Positions 1 to 8,581 are shown, numbered from the stretch's first letter. The stretch: DNA of 64,000 bases from Colwellia demingiae (GCF_007954275.1 NZ_VOLT01000009.1:62001-126000); one strand, 5' to 3'. Notes: a model not told the origin generated them from the letters alone. Numbers and translations: made by a program.

Positions 1-843
1 TCTCCTGCGGATTTAACTGATAGCTCAACCGTAAAAGCGCCTCATGCGGTATTAAGTCCTCTAATCGGGGAGCAAATAGATACTATTTATGTCACTCATA
101 ATCAAGTGTTGAAAAAAGGTGAGTTAATTTACTCTTTAGTTGATACCGACTCTGAAGCTAAAATTGAAGGTGCTGAAGCACAAGTGGCGCAACAAGAAGA
201 GCTTATCGCTCAATATAAAAGAGATATTCAACGTAGTATTGATGCCCCTGGTGTTTTTGCTCTGCGCGATATTGAAAAAATAAAGTCTGATTTAGATTAT
301 TCTGAGGCGATGAAAGACAAAGCGGAAGCAGATTTAGAAACAGCACATTTTGAGCAATCTCGTATGGAAATTAGAGCGCCCTTTGATGGACAAGTGTCTA
401 TCACTAATATTTCATCGGGCTCTCGTATTGGTAATATGCATATTTATGATACCAGCAAAAAATTTGTCGAAATGCGTATTCCTGACCAATCTTACCGTTA
501 TATTAAAAAAGGCCAATTTGCAGAGTTTTTTGTGAATGCCTACCCGGGAGAAATATTTAGAGGGAGAGTACACAGTATTACCGCAGGTACTGGTGAGGCA
601 ATGATTTCGCCTAGAGCTTCAGAACAACAGGTTAGACAGCATGTTGGCAACAATACCTCAGCACATGGCAGAACGGTTGTTATAGAATTTATTGAACCTG
701 AAGGTTATAACGTACCAATTGGCTCTACTGGCTCAGCTTGGATATCAGCAACTAAGCCGGTACCTATATTAGGCTTTATGGACATTATTGGCGCAGCAAC
801 CGTTAGATTAAAGGCTTACAAAGCTTATTTGAATGCGTTGTGA
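1..843 (+). CDS. HlyD/YiaV-type membrane fusion protein, 5' truncated by window edge
   Basis: The frame is open from base 1, so the N-terminus (membrane anchor, first half of the lipoyl domain) lies outside the window; about 280 residues are visible. A biotinyl-lipoyl-like half (KAPHAVLSP...GEQIDTIYV) leads into a coiled-coil hairpin (roughly codons 50-115), then the returning lipoyl half (IRAPFDGQVS) and a beta-barrel domain. This is the layout of periplasmic adaptor proteins of the HlyD/EmrA class. The C-terminal tail (GFMDIIGAATVRLKAY) resembles the E. coli YiaV/YibH subgroup, whose substrate is unknown. A second, complete member lies at 10144-11292. The next gene starts 174 bp downstream and encodes a DUF1254 lipoprotein. 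Family assignment is firm; function is not. Confidence 0.85.
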   Translation, partial: SPADLTDSSTVKAPHAVLSPLIGEQIDTIYVTHNQVLKKGELIYSLVDTDSEAKIEGAEAQVAQQEELIAQYKRDIQRSIDAPGVFALRDIEKIKSDLDYSEAMKDKAEADLETAHFEQSRMEIRAPFDGQVSITNISSGSRIGNMHIYDTSKKFVEMRIPDQSYRYIKKGQFAEFFVNAYPGEIFRGRVHSITAGTGEAMISPRASEQQVRQHVGNNTSAHGRTVVIEFIEPEGYNVPIGSTGSAWISATKPVPILGFMDIIGAATVRLKAYKAYLNAL

Positions 844-910
844 TGAGTATTACTAACAATGATATGTCGTAAGTTACAATATGTGTTTAGTGCATATTGT
901 TTATGATATT

Positions 911-960
911 AAGTCATTGGCGGGATGTTGTCTGACCAGTTAATATATCTCCAATGACTT
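911..960. repeat. Inverted repeat with 30-nt loop between HlyD-like and DUF1254 genes
   Basis: AAGTCATTGG at 911-920 is exactly complementary to CCAATGACTT at 951-960. The repeat lies 58 bp upstream of the first DUF1254 gene. No T-run follows, so it is not a typical terminator. It could be an operator or an mRNA structure; function is unknown. Confidence 0.45.
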
Positions 961-1017
961 AGCACAAACTTAAAAACTTACTTCAAGCTCTAACTAGAGT
1001 TTTAAAAGGAAATTAAA

Positions 1018-2133
1018 ATGAAATCAATTACCAAATCTACTAATACCACTATGACTAGCAATATCAAAAAATCATTGATTGCTTTATCAATTGTTACCGT
1101 CCTGTCAGCCTGTACTACAACGACCAATGAAAACCAAAATGTTACTAACTTAGATAACTTTTTTGTTGAAAGCGGCGGCGTGATCGTTACTCCAGCGATG
1201 TACCCAACTCTTGAAACATCACATCAGATCCTTAAAAATCAGGACTTAGTTGGTGTGAATAATATTTTGCATAAACGAGAATTAACGCCAACAGATAATC
1301 AACCCGTTGTTCGTATGAATCGTGATACCTATTATTCATTTGCCGTGATTGATGTTTCAAAAGGGGCATCGATCACCATGCCAGAAATACCAGCGGGTAA
1401 ATATATGTCGATTCAAGCTGTAACGGAAGACCACCGCATTCAGGCAATGGAATATGGCGCAGGCACATTTGAATTGTCTACACACACGGGCTCACATGTT
1501 TATGTGGTTATTCGTCTGGACGCAACGTTCTCTGAAGCGCAAGCAAAAGAAATTCAAGACAAAATGTCGGTGAAAGCAAATTCAAGTACTGAGTTTACAG
1601 CACCTACAGTAAACGAACAGTCATTCACTCAAGTTGAAAATTCATTAAAAGCACAAATAGCGGGCATTGCTAAACGTGACGGTGTTAATGCATTAACGGG
1701 TATGTTTACTGATGTTAAAGGTGACTCTGCTAAGTTATATACCGATGAAAAATATCAAGTAGGTGCGGCAATAGGTTGGGGGGGCGCACAAATGGTAGAT
1801 AATATTTACGAGGTGTCAGGAAACTACCCGATGGATCAATGTCATCAGGCGACCTTTGAAGACCCTAAAAATAAAGCTTTTTGGTCAATAACGGTTTATA
1901 ACAAAAAAGGTTTCATGTTTGATGATGCTGCTAACGTGAGTTCAAATACCGCGGTAATGAATAAAGATGGTCGTTACACCGTTAGTTTTGGTTGTGGTAG
2001 TGATGCACCAAATAATATTAAAACAGCTAACGAAAGTGGTGTATTTAACTTAGGTATTCGTCATTACCAGCCATCAGATAAAGTGAAAAATGAAGGTTAT
2101 AGAATATTGCCTACGGTTAAAGTCGTTAAATAA
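1018..2133 (+). CDS. DUF1254/DUF1214 lipoprotein, first tandem copy
   Basis: 371 aa. The N-terminal hydrophobic stretch ends in a lipobox (VLSAC, Cys at about residue 32), so the protein should be a lipid-anchored envelope protein. The middle part (RDTYYSFAVIDVSKG, then IPAGKYMSIQ) matches the DUF1254 pattern, and the C-terminal third (CHQATFEDPKNKAFWSITVY, VSFGCG) matches DUF1214. The biochemical role of this family is not established. At 371 aa it is somewhat shorter than many two-domain members. The ATG at 1018 is preceded by AAAAGGAAATTAAA; an internal Met at residue 12 (1051) is an alternative start giving a more usual signal peptide. A paralogue starts 33 bp after the stop, so the two are probably cotranscribed. 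Confidence 0.8.
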   Translation: MKSITKSTNTTMTSNIKKSLIALSIVTVLSACTTTTNENQNVTNLDNFFVESGGVIVTPAMYPTLETSHQILKNQDLVGVNNILHKRELTPTDNQPVVRMNRDTYYSFAVIDVSKGASITMPEIPAGKYMSIQAVTEDHRIQAMEYGAGTFELSTHTGSHVYVVIRLDATFSEAQAKEIQDKMSVKANSSTEFTAPTVNEQSFTQVENSLKAQIAGIAKRDGVNALTGMFTDVKGDSAKLYTDEKYQVGAAIGWGGAQMVDNIYEVSGNYPMDQCHQATFEDPKNKAFWSITVYNKKGFMFDDAANVSSNTAVMNKDGRYTVSFGCGSDAPNNIKTANESGVFNLGIRHYQPSDKVKNEGYRILPTVKVVK

Positions 2134-2166
2134 CGTAAACATTGAACTATTTAAAAGGAAATTAAC

Positions 2167-3282
2167 ATGAAATCGACTATCACAGGAACGAATACCACCA
2201 TGACTAGTAATATCAAAAAATCATTGATTGCTTTATCAATTGTATCGGTTCTTTCAGCTTGTACAGCAACTACTAATGACACAGAAGCTTCTACGGGACA
2301 GGTAAATAACAACACAATTACCATCACTGAAGCTAACTTTGCTCAATCTGAAACTGCTCGCATGTATCGTAATTGGATTGCTGGTGGTAAAGCTAATGAG
2401 CAATTTGCCATATTACCAAAATTACCACCTCGCGGTAATAAAGCGCCAACCGTTCAAATGAATGATGATACGCTTTATGGTATTGCTATTATTAATGCGG
2501 TTGATGGTAAGGTCACTTTTGATATCCCAAAAACGAACAATTACTTCTCAGTGCAAGTGGTTACTGAAAATGGTCACGGTGAGTACCTTGTTGTTGAAGA
2601 TGGAGTGCATACACTGCCTGTTACCAATACGGCAACAACGTTCTTAATTTACCGCTCAGGTATTGAAATGGGTGCGAATACTGACGAAGGCATTGCTAAC
2701 GCAGTAGCGCAACTGAAAAAAGTAGATACAACTAAGTTCAACTTTGCCACTGACTACACATTACCAAATTATGACTTTGCGGAAGTTGATGCTGAAGTAA
2801 ATAAGCGCAAAGCAGATGTTGATACAATCGTAGCGCGTGATGGTGTATTCACTTATACATTCCCTAGAACACCTGCTGAAGTGACGGACCTTACTCAGTG
2901 GAACTTAGAGAATGCTGCGGGATGGGGTGGAGCTTCTCCTGTTCCGCTAGAAGGTAATAAATACGTAAACTCACCATACATTAGTGGTGAAACATGTAAA
3001 ACAACCACGTTTGAAGATCCAAAGAACAGATTTTTCACCTCTATCACTGCATACGATTCAGCAAAATACTTGATTGAAGGTGCTAAGGCGATTAACTCAT
3101 ACTCTTGGGAAGTGAACGCAGATAAAACGGTTACGGTTTCTTTCAACTGTGGTGATGATGCGATTAATAACATTGATACCTCAGCGTACGGTAAAGACTT
3201 CACTATCACTACGCGCCACTATGGTGCTACCCAAGCGGTTATTGATAGTAAGTTTGATATCATCATTAAAGCGATTAAGTAG
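2167..3282 (+). CDS. DUF1254/DUF1214 lipoprotein, second tandem copy
   Basis: 371 aa, the same length as its upstream neighbour. The leader up to the lipobox (VLSAC) is almost identical to that of the first copy, while the mature parts are strongly diverged. DUF1254-like (NDDTLYGIAIINAVDG, NYFSVQVVTENG) and DUF1214-like (TTFEDPKNRFFTSITAYD, VSFNCGDD) segments are both visible. It should be an envelope lipoprotein, with activity unknown. The start at 2167 has the same AAAAGGAAATTAA ribosome-binding region as the first copy; Met12 is the alternative start. The two copies may bind different ligands while sharing the export signal, but that is inference. Confidence 0.8.
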   Translation: MKSTITGTNTTMTSNIKKSLIALSIVSVLSACTATTNDTEASTGQVNNNTITITEANFAQSETARMYRNWIAGGKANEQFAILPKLPPRGNKAPTVQMNDDTLYGIAIINAVDGKVTFDIPKTNNYFSVQVVTENGHGEYLVVEDGVHTLPVTNTATTFLIYRSGIEMGANTDEGIANAVAQLKKVDTTKFNFATDYTLPNYDFAEVDAEVNKRKADVDTIVARDGVFTYTFPRTPAEVTDLTQWNLENAAGWGGASPVPLEGNKYVNSPYISGETCKTTTFEDPKNRFFTSITAYDSAKYLIEGAKAINSYSWEVNADKTVTVSFNCGDDAINNIDTSAYGKDFTITTRHYGATQAVIDSKFDIIIKAIK

Positions 3283-3661
3283 TTAAGCTCAAATTTGGGT
3301 AGCGCTTATTGCAGGCTCTTTCACTATCTGACAGATTAAAATGTGGCTTTTGTTTATTGAAGCAATAAGCCACCAATCTACGGATGTATTTCTTGAATAA
3401 CATTACTCTGTTGAAAACTAATGTTTCATTAACTTTTATTTTTTGTACTCTTGTTACAAGTCCAATAAAACCTATCTCCAATCTTCAAGCAACAGTTTAA
3501 ATGTTCAGCTTTTGTAATGATCTAATGAACGCCTCCGAATCTCAAGTTTGGTTTTTATAATCAAACAATGCATATTTATATCTGTGTGGAACGTCCGCTA
3601 TCGTATCAAAGTGATCATTAGAAACGATGGTTTGAGTTCATGAAAAGGGTCGGCTTTTTGG
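3283..3661. other. Gene-free stretch between DUF1254 copy 2 and the IS element
   Basis: No convincing gene. A 68-codon minus-strand frame (3275-3481) overlaps the end of the DUF1254 gene and has no recognisable protein character. The AAGTGATCAT decamer at 3609-3618 recurs elsewhere in the window. I could not recognise the missing 5' part of the alkylsulfatase remnant that lies on the other side of the IS. Confidence 0.4.
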
Positions 3662-5356
3662 ACAGCCTGTGTAAAAACTCATTGTTGTTTATATAAATTT
3701 CAAAAACATTTTACCGTTTAGTTTGTTTATTTTGGATGAGAGTCGAATTTAAAATAGAAAGATAAGGCTAGAGCCTTATATTGTGGCCTTTATAGCGTTT
3801 ATTAAGCCTTGATTACCCATTATGTTTAACATTCGTTTGAAGTTATAAGCCAGGACATGGAGATTCATTTCGGTTCGAACATTTTTAAATCGACGAGTGA
3901 GTAAATGTGTCATACCCATCCAACACTTAATCGTACCGAACGGGTGCTCGACACTCTGCTTTCTAATTAGCATCAAGTCTGGCCGTTTTTTCATTAACTT
4001 ATCCATATTGTCTATTCTGTCTTGATGCTCCCATCGCGATATTTTTCGTGGTGTTGCACTTTTAGTACATTGTGGCTGCAAGCTACAATGTCGGCAATCT
4101 TTGACTCTGGCTCGGTAATGCATCAAATATAAATCACGATCTTTGGTTCTGGTTTTACCTGGCATTAATTGACTGTTGTTGGGACAAATATAAACATCTT
4201 TTTCTTTATCATAGGTAAATTTAGAACGATTAAATATGCCTTTTTTATCGCTACCTGAGGTATCTCCCTTTGGTACAAGTGGTGTCATACCCGCATCTTG
4301 TGTGTCTTTGATATCTTGGCCGCTGAAGTAACCCTTATCTGCTATAACTGTTAGGTCTTTTCTTTTTAGCGCGTGTTGAGCTAAAACCGCGGTAGGACAG
4401 AGTTGGCCTCGATCAGTCGTATTTGTTACTTCATGTGCAACGATGAGATGATGTTTGGTATCAACAGCACTTTGTATGTTGTAGCTGACAACTCTCGTCA
4501 TACCTTGTGTTTTCATCAACCTTGAATCTGGGTCGGTTGTGGATATTTGTTTTTCTGGATGAGCTTTCACTTCTTTTTCTAGTGTTTTTAATTCAGCTAG
4601 TTTCTGTTTTAAATTGTTAATGCTTTCTTGAGTTGCCTTGATTGTTTGGGGGCTATGTTGCTCTTCATCAGCACGGTCTAGTTTTTCTAAATAGTTACTA
4701 ATATGTTTTTCAACACGTTCAATATGAAAGGCCATTTTCTTTGGGGTGTAATTGTTATCTTTGTGGTTGCTGGCTTTAAATTTACTACCATCAATAGCAA
4801 TCTCGCCTTCATCAAACATGTGAATTTCCCTGCATAGCTCAACGAATGTCCGGCACACATGCTTAATACCCTTAGCATTATTTTTTCTAAAATCAGCAAT
4901 GGTTTTAAAATCTGGAGCAAGTCGTTCAAGTAGCCACATGAGTTCAATATTTTGATTTGCTTCAATTTCTAATCTTCTAGAGGATTGGACTCGATTTAGA
5001 TAGCCATAGAGATAGAGCTTTAACATGACCGCAGGATGATACTTAGGACGACCAGTAGACTTGGTGAACACACCCGTAAAACCTAACTCAGCTAAATCCA
5101 ATGCTTCAATAAACACATCAATGACTCGGACGGTATTTTCAGCATGAACAAAGTCATTGAGGGATTCAGGAAAGAGTGTAGATTGGGAGCGGTTAATACC
5201 TTTAATAAAGCCTGACATGACACTTACCAATAAAGATTAACTTACTGATAAGTATAGCAAACGTGCGTTATGTTTGTGGAGAAGGTTAAGACCGATTGAT
5301 CATAACTATCAGGTAGTTATACGAAAAGGTGATCAAAAGGTTTTCACACAGTCTGT
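3662..5356. mobile_element. IS1182-type insertion sequence, complete, about 1.7 kb
   Basis: The element is bounded by imperfect terminal inverted repeats. ACAGCCTGTGTAAAAAC at 3662-3678 matches the reverse complement of 5340-5356 at 15 of 17 positions. It carries one intact transposase gene on the minus strand. Size and single-ORF layout fit the IS1182 family. I see no clear direct repeat in the flanks (TTGG on the left, GGCA on the right), so either no target duplication was made or the flanks rearranged. Its right end lies about 55 bp from a decayed alkylsulfatase fragment. Confidence 0.8.
3776..5218 (-). CDS. IS1182 family transposase
   Basis: 480 aa from the ATG at 5218; the frame extends four codons further to a TTG, but the ATG gives the usual family beginning (MSGFIKGINRSQ). 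An N-terminal DUF772-like region (HPAVMLKLYLYGYLN) is followed by a coiled stretch near residues 170-215, then a DDE-type catalytic core. Candidate catalytic acids are in IAIDGSKFKA, VIADKGYFSG and SVEHPFGTIK. A cysteine-rich patch (CRHCSLQPQC) typical of the family is present. The gene is uninterrupted, so the element may still be active. It catalyses cut-and-paste or copy-out movement of its own IS. Confidence 0.93.
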   Translation of the reverse strand: MSGFIKGINRSQSTLFPESLNDFVHAENTVRVIDVFIEALDLAELGFTGVFTKSTGRPKYHPAVMLKLYLYGYLNRVQSSRRLEIEANQNIELMWLLERLAPDFKTIADFRKNNAKGIKHVCRTFVELCREIHMFDEGEIAIDGSKFKASNHKDNNYTPKKMAFHIERVEKHISNYLEKLDRADEEQHSPQTIKATQESINNLKQKLAELKTLEKEVKAHPEKQISTTDPDSRLMKTQGMTRVVSYNIQSAVDTKHHLIVAHEVTNTTDRGQLCPTAVLAQHALKRKDLTVIADKGYFSGQDIKDTQDAGMTPLVPKGDTSGSDKKGIFNRSKFTYDKEKDVYICPNNSQLMPGKTRTKDRDLYLMHYRARVKDCRHCSLQPQCTKSATPRKISRWEHQDRIDNMDKLMKKRPDLMLIRKQSVEHPFGTIKCWMGMTHLLTRRFKNVRTEMNLHVLAYNFKRMLNIMGNQGLINAIKATI

Positions 5357-5409
5357 GGCAAAAGTGATCATGTCTCGAAAGTGCGCTAAGCGGAAGGTAA
5401 CATTCTTGA

Positions 5410-5642
5410 TTAGTATCCATTTTTATGGAGCAAGCTCAGCTCCATAAAAACTACCAAGGCAGCCCTAAGGTCACTGTTAAATTAACTAAGCCTGTTTTAT
5501 TAGGACTGCTAGTGGGTTAGGTTGATTTGTTCAGGCAGCGAAAGGTAGATATATTCACATTGATGGCGATGCAAAGGCTGTGTCTGAATTTTTCGGACCA
5601 TTTGATAAACCAGCTAAAAGTTCAAAAATAACGCTTCGTTAA
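5410..5642 (+). pseudogene. Remnant of an alkylsulfatase C-terminal (SCP2-like) domain
   Basis: Two adjoining open stretches in different frames together read like the end of a linear alkylsulfatase (SdsA/BDS1 type). The first, 5410-5520, includes SPKVTVKLTKPVLLGLLVG and stops at TAG 5518-5520. The second, about 5526-5642, includes YIHIDGDAKAVSEFFGPFD and stops at 5640-5642. The family pattern is a Thr-Leu-Thr strand, Leu-rich helix, Gly, then GD followed by a helix and FD near the C-terminus. The catalytic metallo-beta-lactamase part is absent; the IS right end sits about 55 bp upstream. This is a degraded, non-functional gene. Assignment is from recalled family pattern, not a search. Confidence 0.6.
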
Positions 5643-5779
5643 TAGCTCAACCTAATCCTAAATATGTCATTGTCTTAATATGTATACTTTGAAAAAAAGT
5701 GAAATGACTAAAAGCATATTATTTACAATTTTTTGATGGTTTCTCTTATCAAATTTCAGCATGTAGCGGGGGAGTATAT

Positions 5780-5875
5780 ATGTCAGCCCCACATATTCAT
5801 GAAGGTAAACACCTCTCTCAATTGGCATTATATGTATTAAACGAGGTATTCAATCAGGGCTTTTTGTGTACGTAA
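5780..5875 (+). CDS. Possible 31-aa small ORF
   Basis: An ATG at 5780 follows GGGGGAGTATAT, a good ribosome-binding sequence. The frame encodes 31 residues beginning MSAPHIHEG and ends TAA at 5873-5875. It is not hydrophobic and I recognise no family. It could be a real small protein, the leftover N-terminus of a deleted gene, or chance. The rest of 5643-5898 shows nothing else. Confidence 0.25.
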   Translation: MSAPHIHEGKHLSQLALYVLNEVFNQGFLCT

Positions 5876-5898
5876 TTATTAATCATTGAATAACAGTA

Positions 5899-6837
5899 TT
5901 ATTGAATGGCGGGTAGTGACTGCATGTTTTTACAAATATCAATAATGATAGTTCTTAGCCAACGGTGAGACTTTACGTGTTCCATGCTCCAGTGCCAATT
6001 CATGTAAGCTATCATTTGTTTAGTTTTAAAAGGCGGGTTAAACCAAATATAATCATCTACATTACGCATAGACTGTAAAACAGTGCCTGGCATGATACAA
6101 ATTAAGTCAGTAGCACTCACAATTTCTAAAATATTTTCAATACTTGTACTGGTGTATTTTATCTCTCGGTTGTAGCTAAAATCTTGCATGGCTAAACTAA
6201 GTGGATAAACATTACCTTTTCTCGGGGCTAATACCGCATGTTTTTCTGCCAAATATTCAGAGAGCAATAAGTTAGTTTTATTGTTAAGGCTAGGGTGTTC
6301 CTTCCTTGCAATGACAAACAGTTTGTCGTCAAATAATTCTTGGTGGTGGCAGCCTATTTCATCAATAGTTAAATAATCAAGATGCAGGTCGTATTCTTTA
6401 TCCCTTAATGATTTTTCTGCATCAATTAGCATATCAGTACTGACGGTGAGTGAAATGTTCGGAGCTACATGCGCTAAATATTGGCTTAGTTTGGTTAAAT
6501 AATTACTGTTACCCACGCCTAAAATGTTGATATGAAAATTTAGATTGGCTGTTTCTGGTAAAAAATCACCGGTATCAGGTAAGGTTGATGACACATCCGC
6601 GAGTATTTTATTGATGATAGGGTAGATTTCATCCGCTTTGAGTGTCGGCATCATTTTACCTGCTTTACGCTCAAATAAGGGGTCATTGTAGAGCGACCTT
6701 AATCTTTTGAGTGCCTGTGAAACAGCAGGCTGTGTCATGCCCAAATTTTCAGCTGCATGGCTAATGTTTTTTTCATGCATTAATGCCGTAAATATTGACA
6801 GTAGATTTAAATCTACGTTCCTTAAATACCTAGCCAT
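5899..6837 (-). CDS. LysR-family transcriptional regulator
   Basis: 312 aa, a normal LysR length. The N-terminal winged helix-turn-helix (about residues 8-67) contains the typical AAENLGMTQPAVSQALKRLR, followed by a linker helix and a periplasmic-binding-protein-like effector domain (about 95-305). It is transcribed divergently from the sulfatase at 7007, with 169 bp between the starts. That space holds a perfect 21-bp palindrome, the expected kind of LysR target. It is therefore the probable regulator of this sulfatase and perhaps of the YiaW/YiaV-like genes, where a similar site occurs. The inducer is unknown, perhaps a sulfate ester or its desulfated product. Confidence 0.93.
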   Translation of the reverse strand: MARYLRNVDLNLLSIFTALMHEKNISHAAENLGMTQPAVSQALKRLRSLYNDPLFERKAGKMMPTLKADEIYPIINKILADVSSTLPDTGDFLPETANLNFHINILGVGNSNYLTKLSQYLAHVAPNISLTVSTDMLIDAEKSLRDKEYDLHLDYLTIDEIGCHHQELFDDKLFVIARKEHPSLNNKTNLLLSEYLAEKHAVLAPRKGNVYPLSLAMQDFSYNREIKYTSTSIENILEIVSATDLICIMPGTVLQSMRNVDDYIWFNPPFKTKQMIAYMNWHWSMEHVKSHRWLRTIIIDICKNMQSLPAIQ

Positions 6838-6886
6838 CGCAGTTATTCCCTTCTTTTAGGTCAATGTTACCTCTCAACTACAAGCT

Positions 6887-6907
6887 ACTATAAGTGATAC
6901 TTATAGT
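6887..6907. promoter_or_regulatory. Perfect palindrome, probable LysR operator
   Basis: Half-sites ACTATAAGT and ACTTATAGT are separated by GAT, giving a perfect inverted repeat of 9 bp per arm. It contains the T-N11-A form expected of LysR boxes. It lies 50 bp upstream of the lysR start and 100 bp upstream of the sulfatase start. Confidence 0.65.
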
Positions 6908-7006
6908 CCTGTCATTTTGTTTTATTTCTAAAGATAAGCATATGTATTTAAGCTAGCTCCATATTCATTTTTTAATAGATTTGAAGGTTTAACTAAAGGA
7001 ATACTT

Positions 7007-8515
7007 ATGACAATTAATACTAAATTTACACAGTTTGCCATTGCATTAGGAATGTTGACTGTATCTGCAACATCACTAGCAACTACGGATACAAGTAAAC
7101 CCAATATTTTAGCTATCTGGGGTGATGATATTGGACCCTATAATATTAGTGCTTATAACCGGGGAGTAATGGGATATAACACACCTAATATTGACAGAAT
7201 TGCTAATGAGGGGGTTTTATTTACCGACTCTTATGGCGATCAAAGTTGTACTGCTGGTCGCGCTGGTTTTATAACGGGTCAACATCCTATCCGCACAGGT
7301 TTAACCAAAGTTGGCCTACCCGGTGCAAAAGAAGGCATTAACAAAAAGGACCCAACCATTGCTGAGTTACTTAAACCCCATGGTTACATGACCGGCCAAT
7401 TTGGTAAAAACCATTTAGGCGATCAAGACGAACATTTACCGACTAACCATGGTTTTGATGAGTTTTTTGGCAATCTGTATCACTTAAATGCCGAAGATGA
7501 GCCAGAGCATCCTGATTACCCGCAAGACCCCGCGTTTAAAAAACGTTTTGGTCCTCGTGGCGCTATACACTCATTTGCTGATGGTAAAATTACCGATACG
7601 GGGCCCGTGACTAAAAAACGTATGGAAACTATTGATGAAGAGTTTTTAGGCGCAACGCTAAAGTTTATCGATAAAGCTCATGCGGCAAAAAAACCATTTT
7701 TCGTCTGGTTTAACTCTACTCGTATGCATATTTGGACTCGTCTAAAACCTGCATCTCAAGGTGTTACTGGCCAAGGTTTATACGCCGATGGCATGACAGA
7801 ACATGATGGCCATGTTGGACAGTTACTCGATAAATTAGATGACTTAGGAATAGCAGACAATACCATTGTTTTGTACACCACAGATAATGGTGCTGAATTA
7901 ATGCTTTGGCCTGACGGTGGTTATACGCCATTTAGAGGTGAAAAAAATTCAAACTGGGAAGGTGGTTACCGTGTGCCAATGTTAGTGAAATGGCCAAATA
8001 AAATTAAGCCAAACCAAGTTTCAAATGAAATCATTTCATTGCAAGATTGGATGCCTACCTTTTTAGCTGCGACGGGAGATAATAATGTTAAAGCAGACCT
8101 TAAAAAAGGTAAAAATGTTGGTGGCACTAAATTTAAAGTACACCTTGATGGTTATAACTTTTTACCACATTTGTTAGATACGTCGAAAAAAGGCCCACGT
8201 AAAGAGTTTATTTATAGTTCAGATACCGGTGAGGTTGTTGCCATTCGTGATGGTGACTACAAAATGATCTTCAGAGCACAGAAAGCCCATGGATTAGAAA
8301 CGTGGATGAATCCTTGGAGTGTATTAAGAGCACCTAAAATGTTTAACCTAAGAATGGACCCATTTGAACGTATGGATATTGAAGGACACGGTTATGCAGC
8401 ATGGTACGCGGAACATATGTTCTTAATTGCACCGTCAATGTTTAAGGTAGGCGCTTTTAAACAAACCTTTATTGAGTTCCCTCAACGTATGAAACCAGGC
8501 AGCTTTGTTCCTTAG
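7007..8515 (+). CDS. Periplasmic sulfatase (S1 family), locus A
   Basis: 502 aa with a Sec signal peptide (cleavage near SLA-TT, residue 26). It should hydrolyse sulfate esters in the periplasm; the substrate cannot be read from sequence. The alkaline-phosphatase-superfamily core is intact. WGDDIGP (39-45) supplies metal-binding aspartates, and Cys81 in SCTAGR is the residue expected to become formylglycine. KNHLGDQDEH and TTDNGAE provide further active-site residues. The formylglycine motif is C-x-A-x-R rather than C-x-P-x-R. AAAGGAATACTT precedes the ATG. It is very similar to the sulfatase at 48695-50203. It is followed by a terminator and then a SUMF1-like gene, the same pairing as in locus B. 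Confidence 0.93.
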   Translation: MTINTKFTQFAIALGMLTVSATSLATTDTSKPNILAIWGDDIGPYNISAYNRGVMGYNTPNIDRIANEGVLFTDSYGDQSCTAGRAGFITGQHPIRTGLTKVGLPGAKEGINKKDPTIAELLKPHGYMTGQFGKNHLGDQDEHLPTNHGFDEFFGNLYHLNAEDEPEHPDYPQDPAFKKRFGPRGAIHSFADGKITDTGPVTKKRMETIDEEFLGATLKFIDKAHAAKKPFFVWFNSTRMHIWTRLKPASQGVTGQGLYADGMTEHDGHVGQLLDKLDDLGIADNTIVLYTTDNGAELMLWPDGGYTPFRGEKNSNWEGGYRVPMLVKWPNKIKPNQVSNEIISLQDWMPTFLAATGDNNVKADLKKGKNVGGTKFKVHLDGYNFLPHLLDTSKKGPRKEFIYSSDTGEVVAIRDGDYKMIFRAQKAHGLETWMNPWSVLRAPKMFNLRMDPFERMDIEGHGYAAWYAEHMFLIAPSMFKVGAFKQTFIEFPQRMKPGSFVP

Positions 8516-8551
8516 GTCATAACCTATGATAAGCGTTAAGTAAAATGAGAA

Positions 8552-8581
8552 AAAATAGCTATTGGTAACAATAGCTATTTT
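8552..8581 (+). terminator. Rho-independent terminator after sulfatase
   Basis: Stem AAAATAGCTATTG (8552-8564), loop GTAA, exact complementary arm 8569-8581 ending TTTT. It lies 36 bp past the sulfatase stop. Confidence 0.8.

Noticed and set aside
3275-3481. 68-codon minus-strand frame
   Set aside because: It overlaps the end of the DUF1254 gene, has no ribosome-binding site I trust and no recognisable family.
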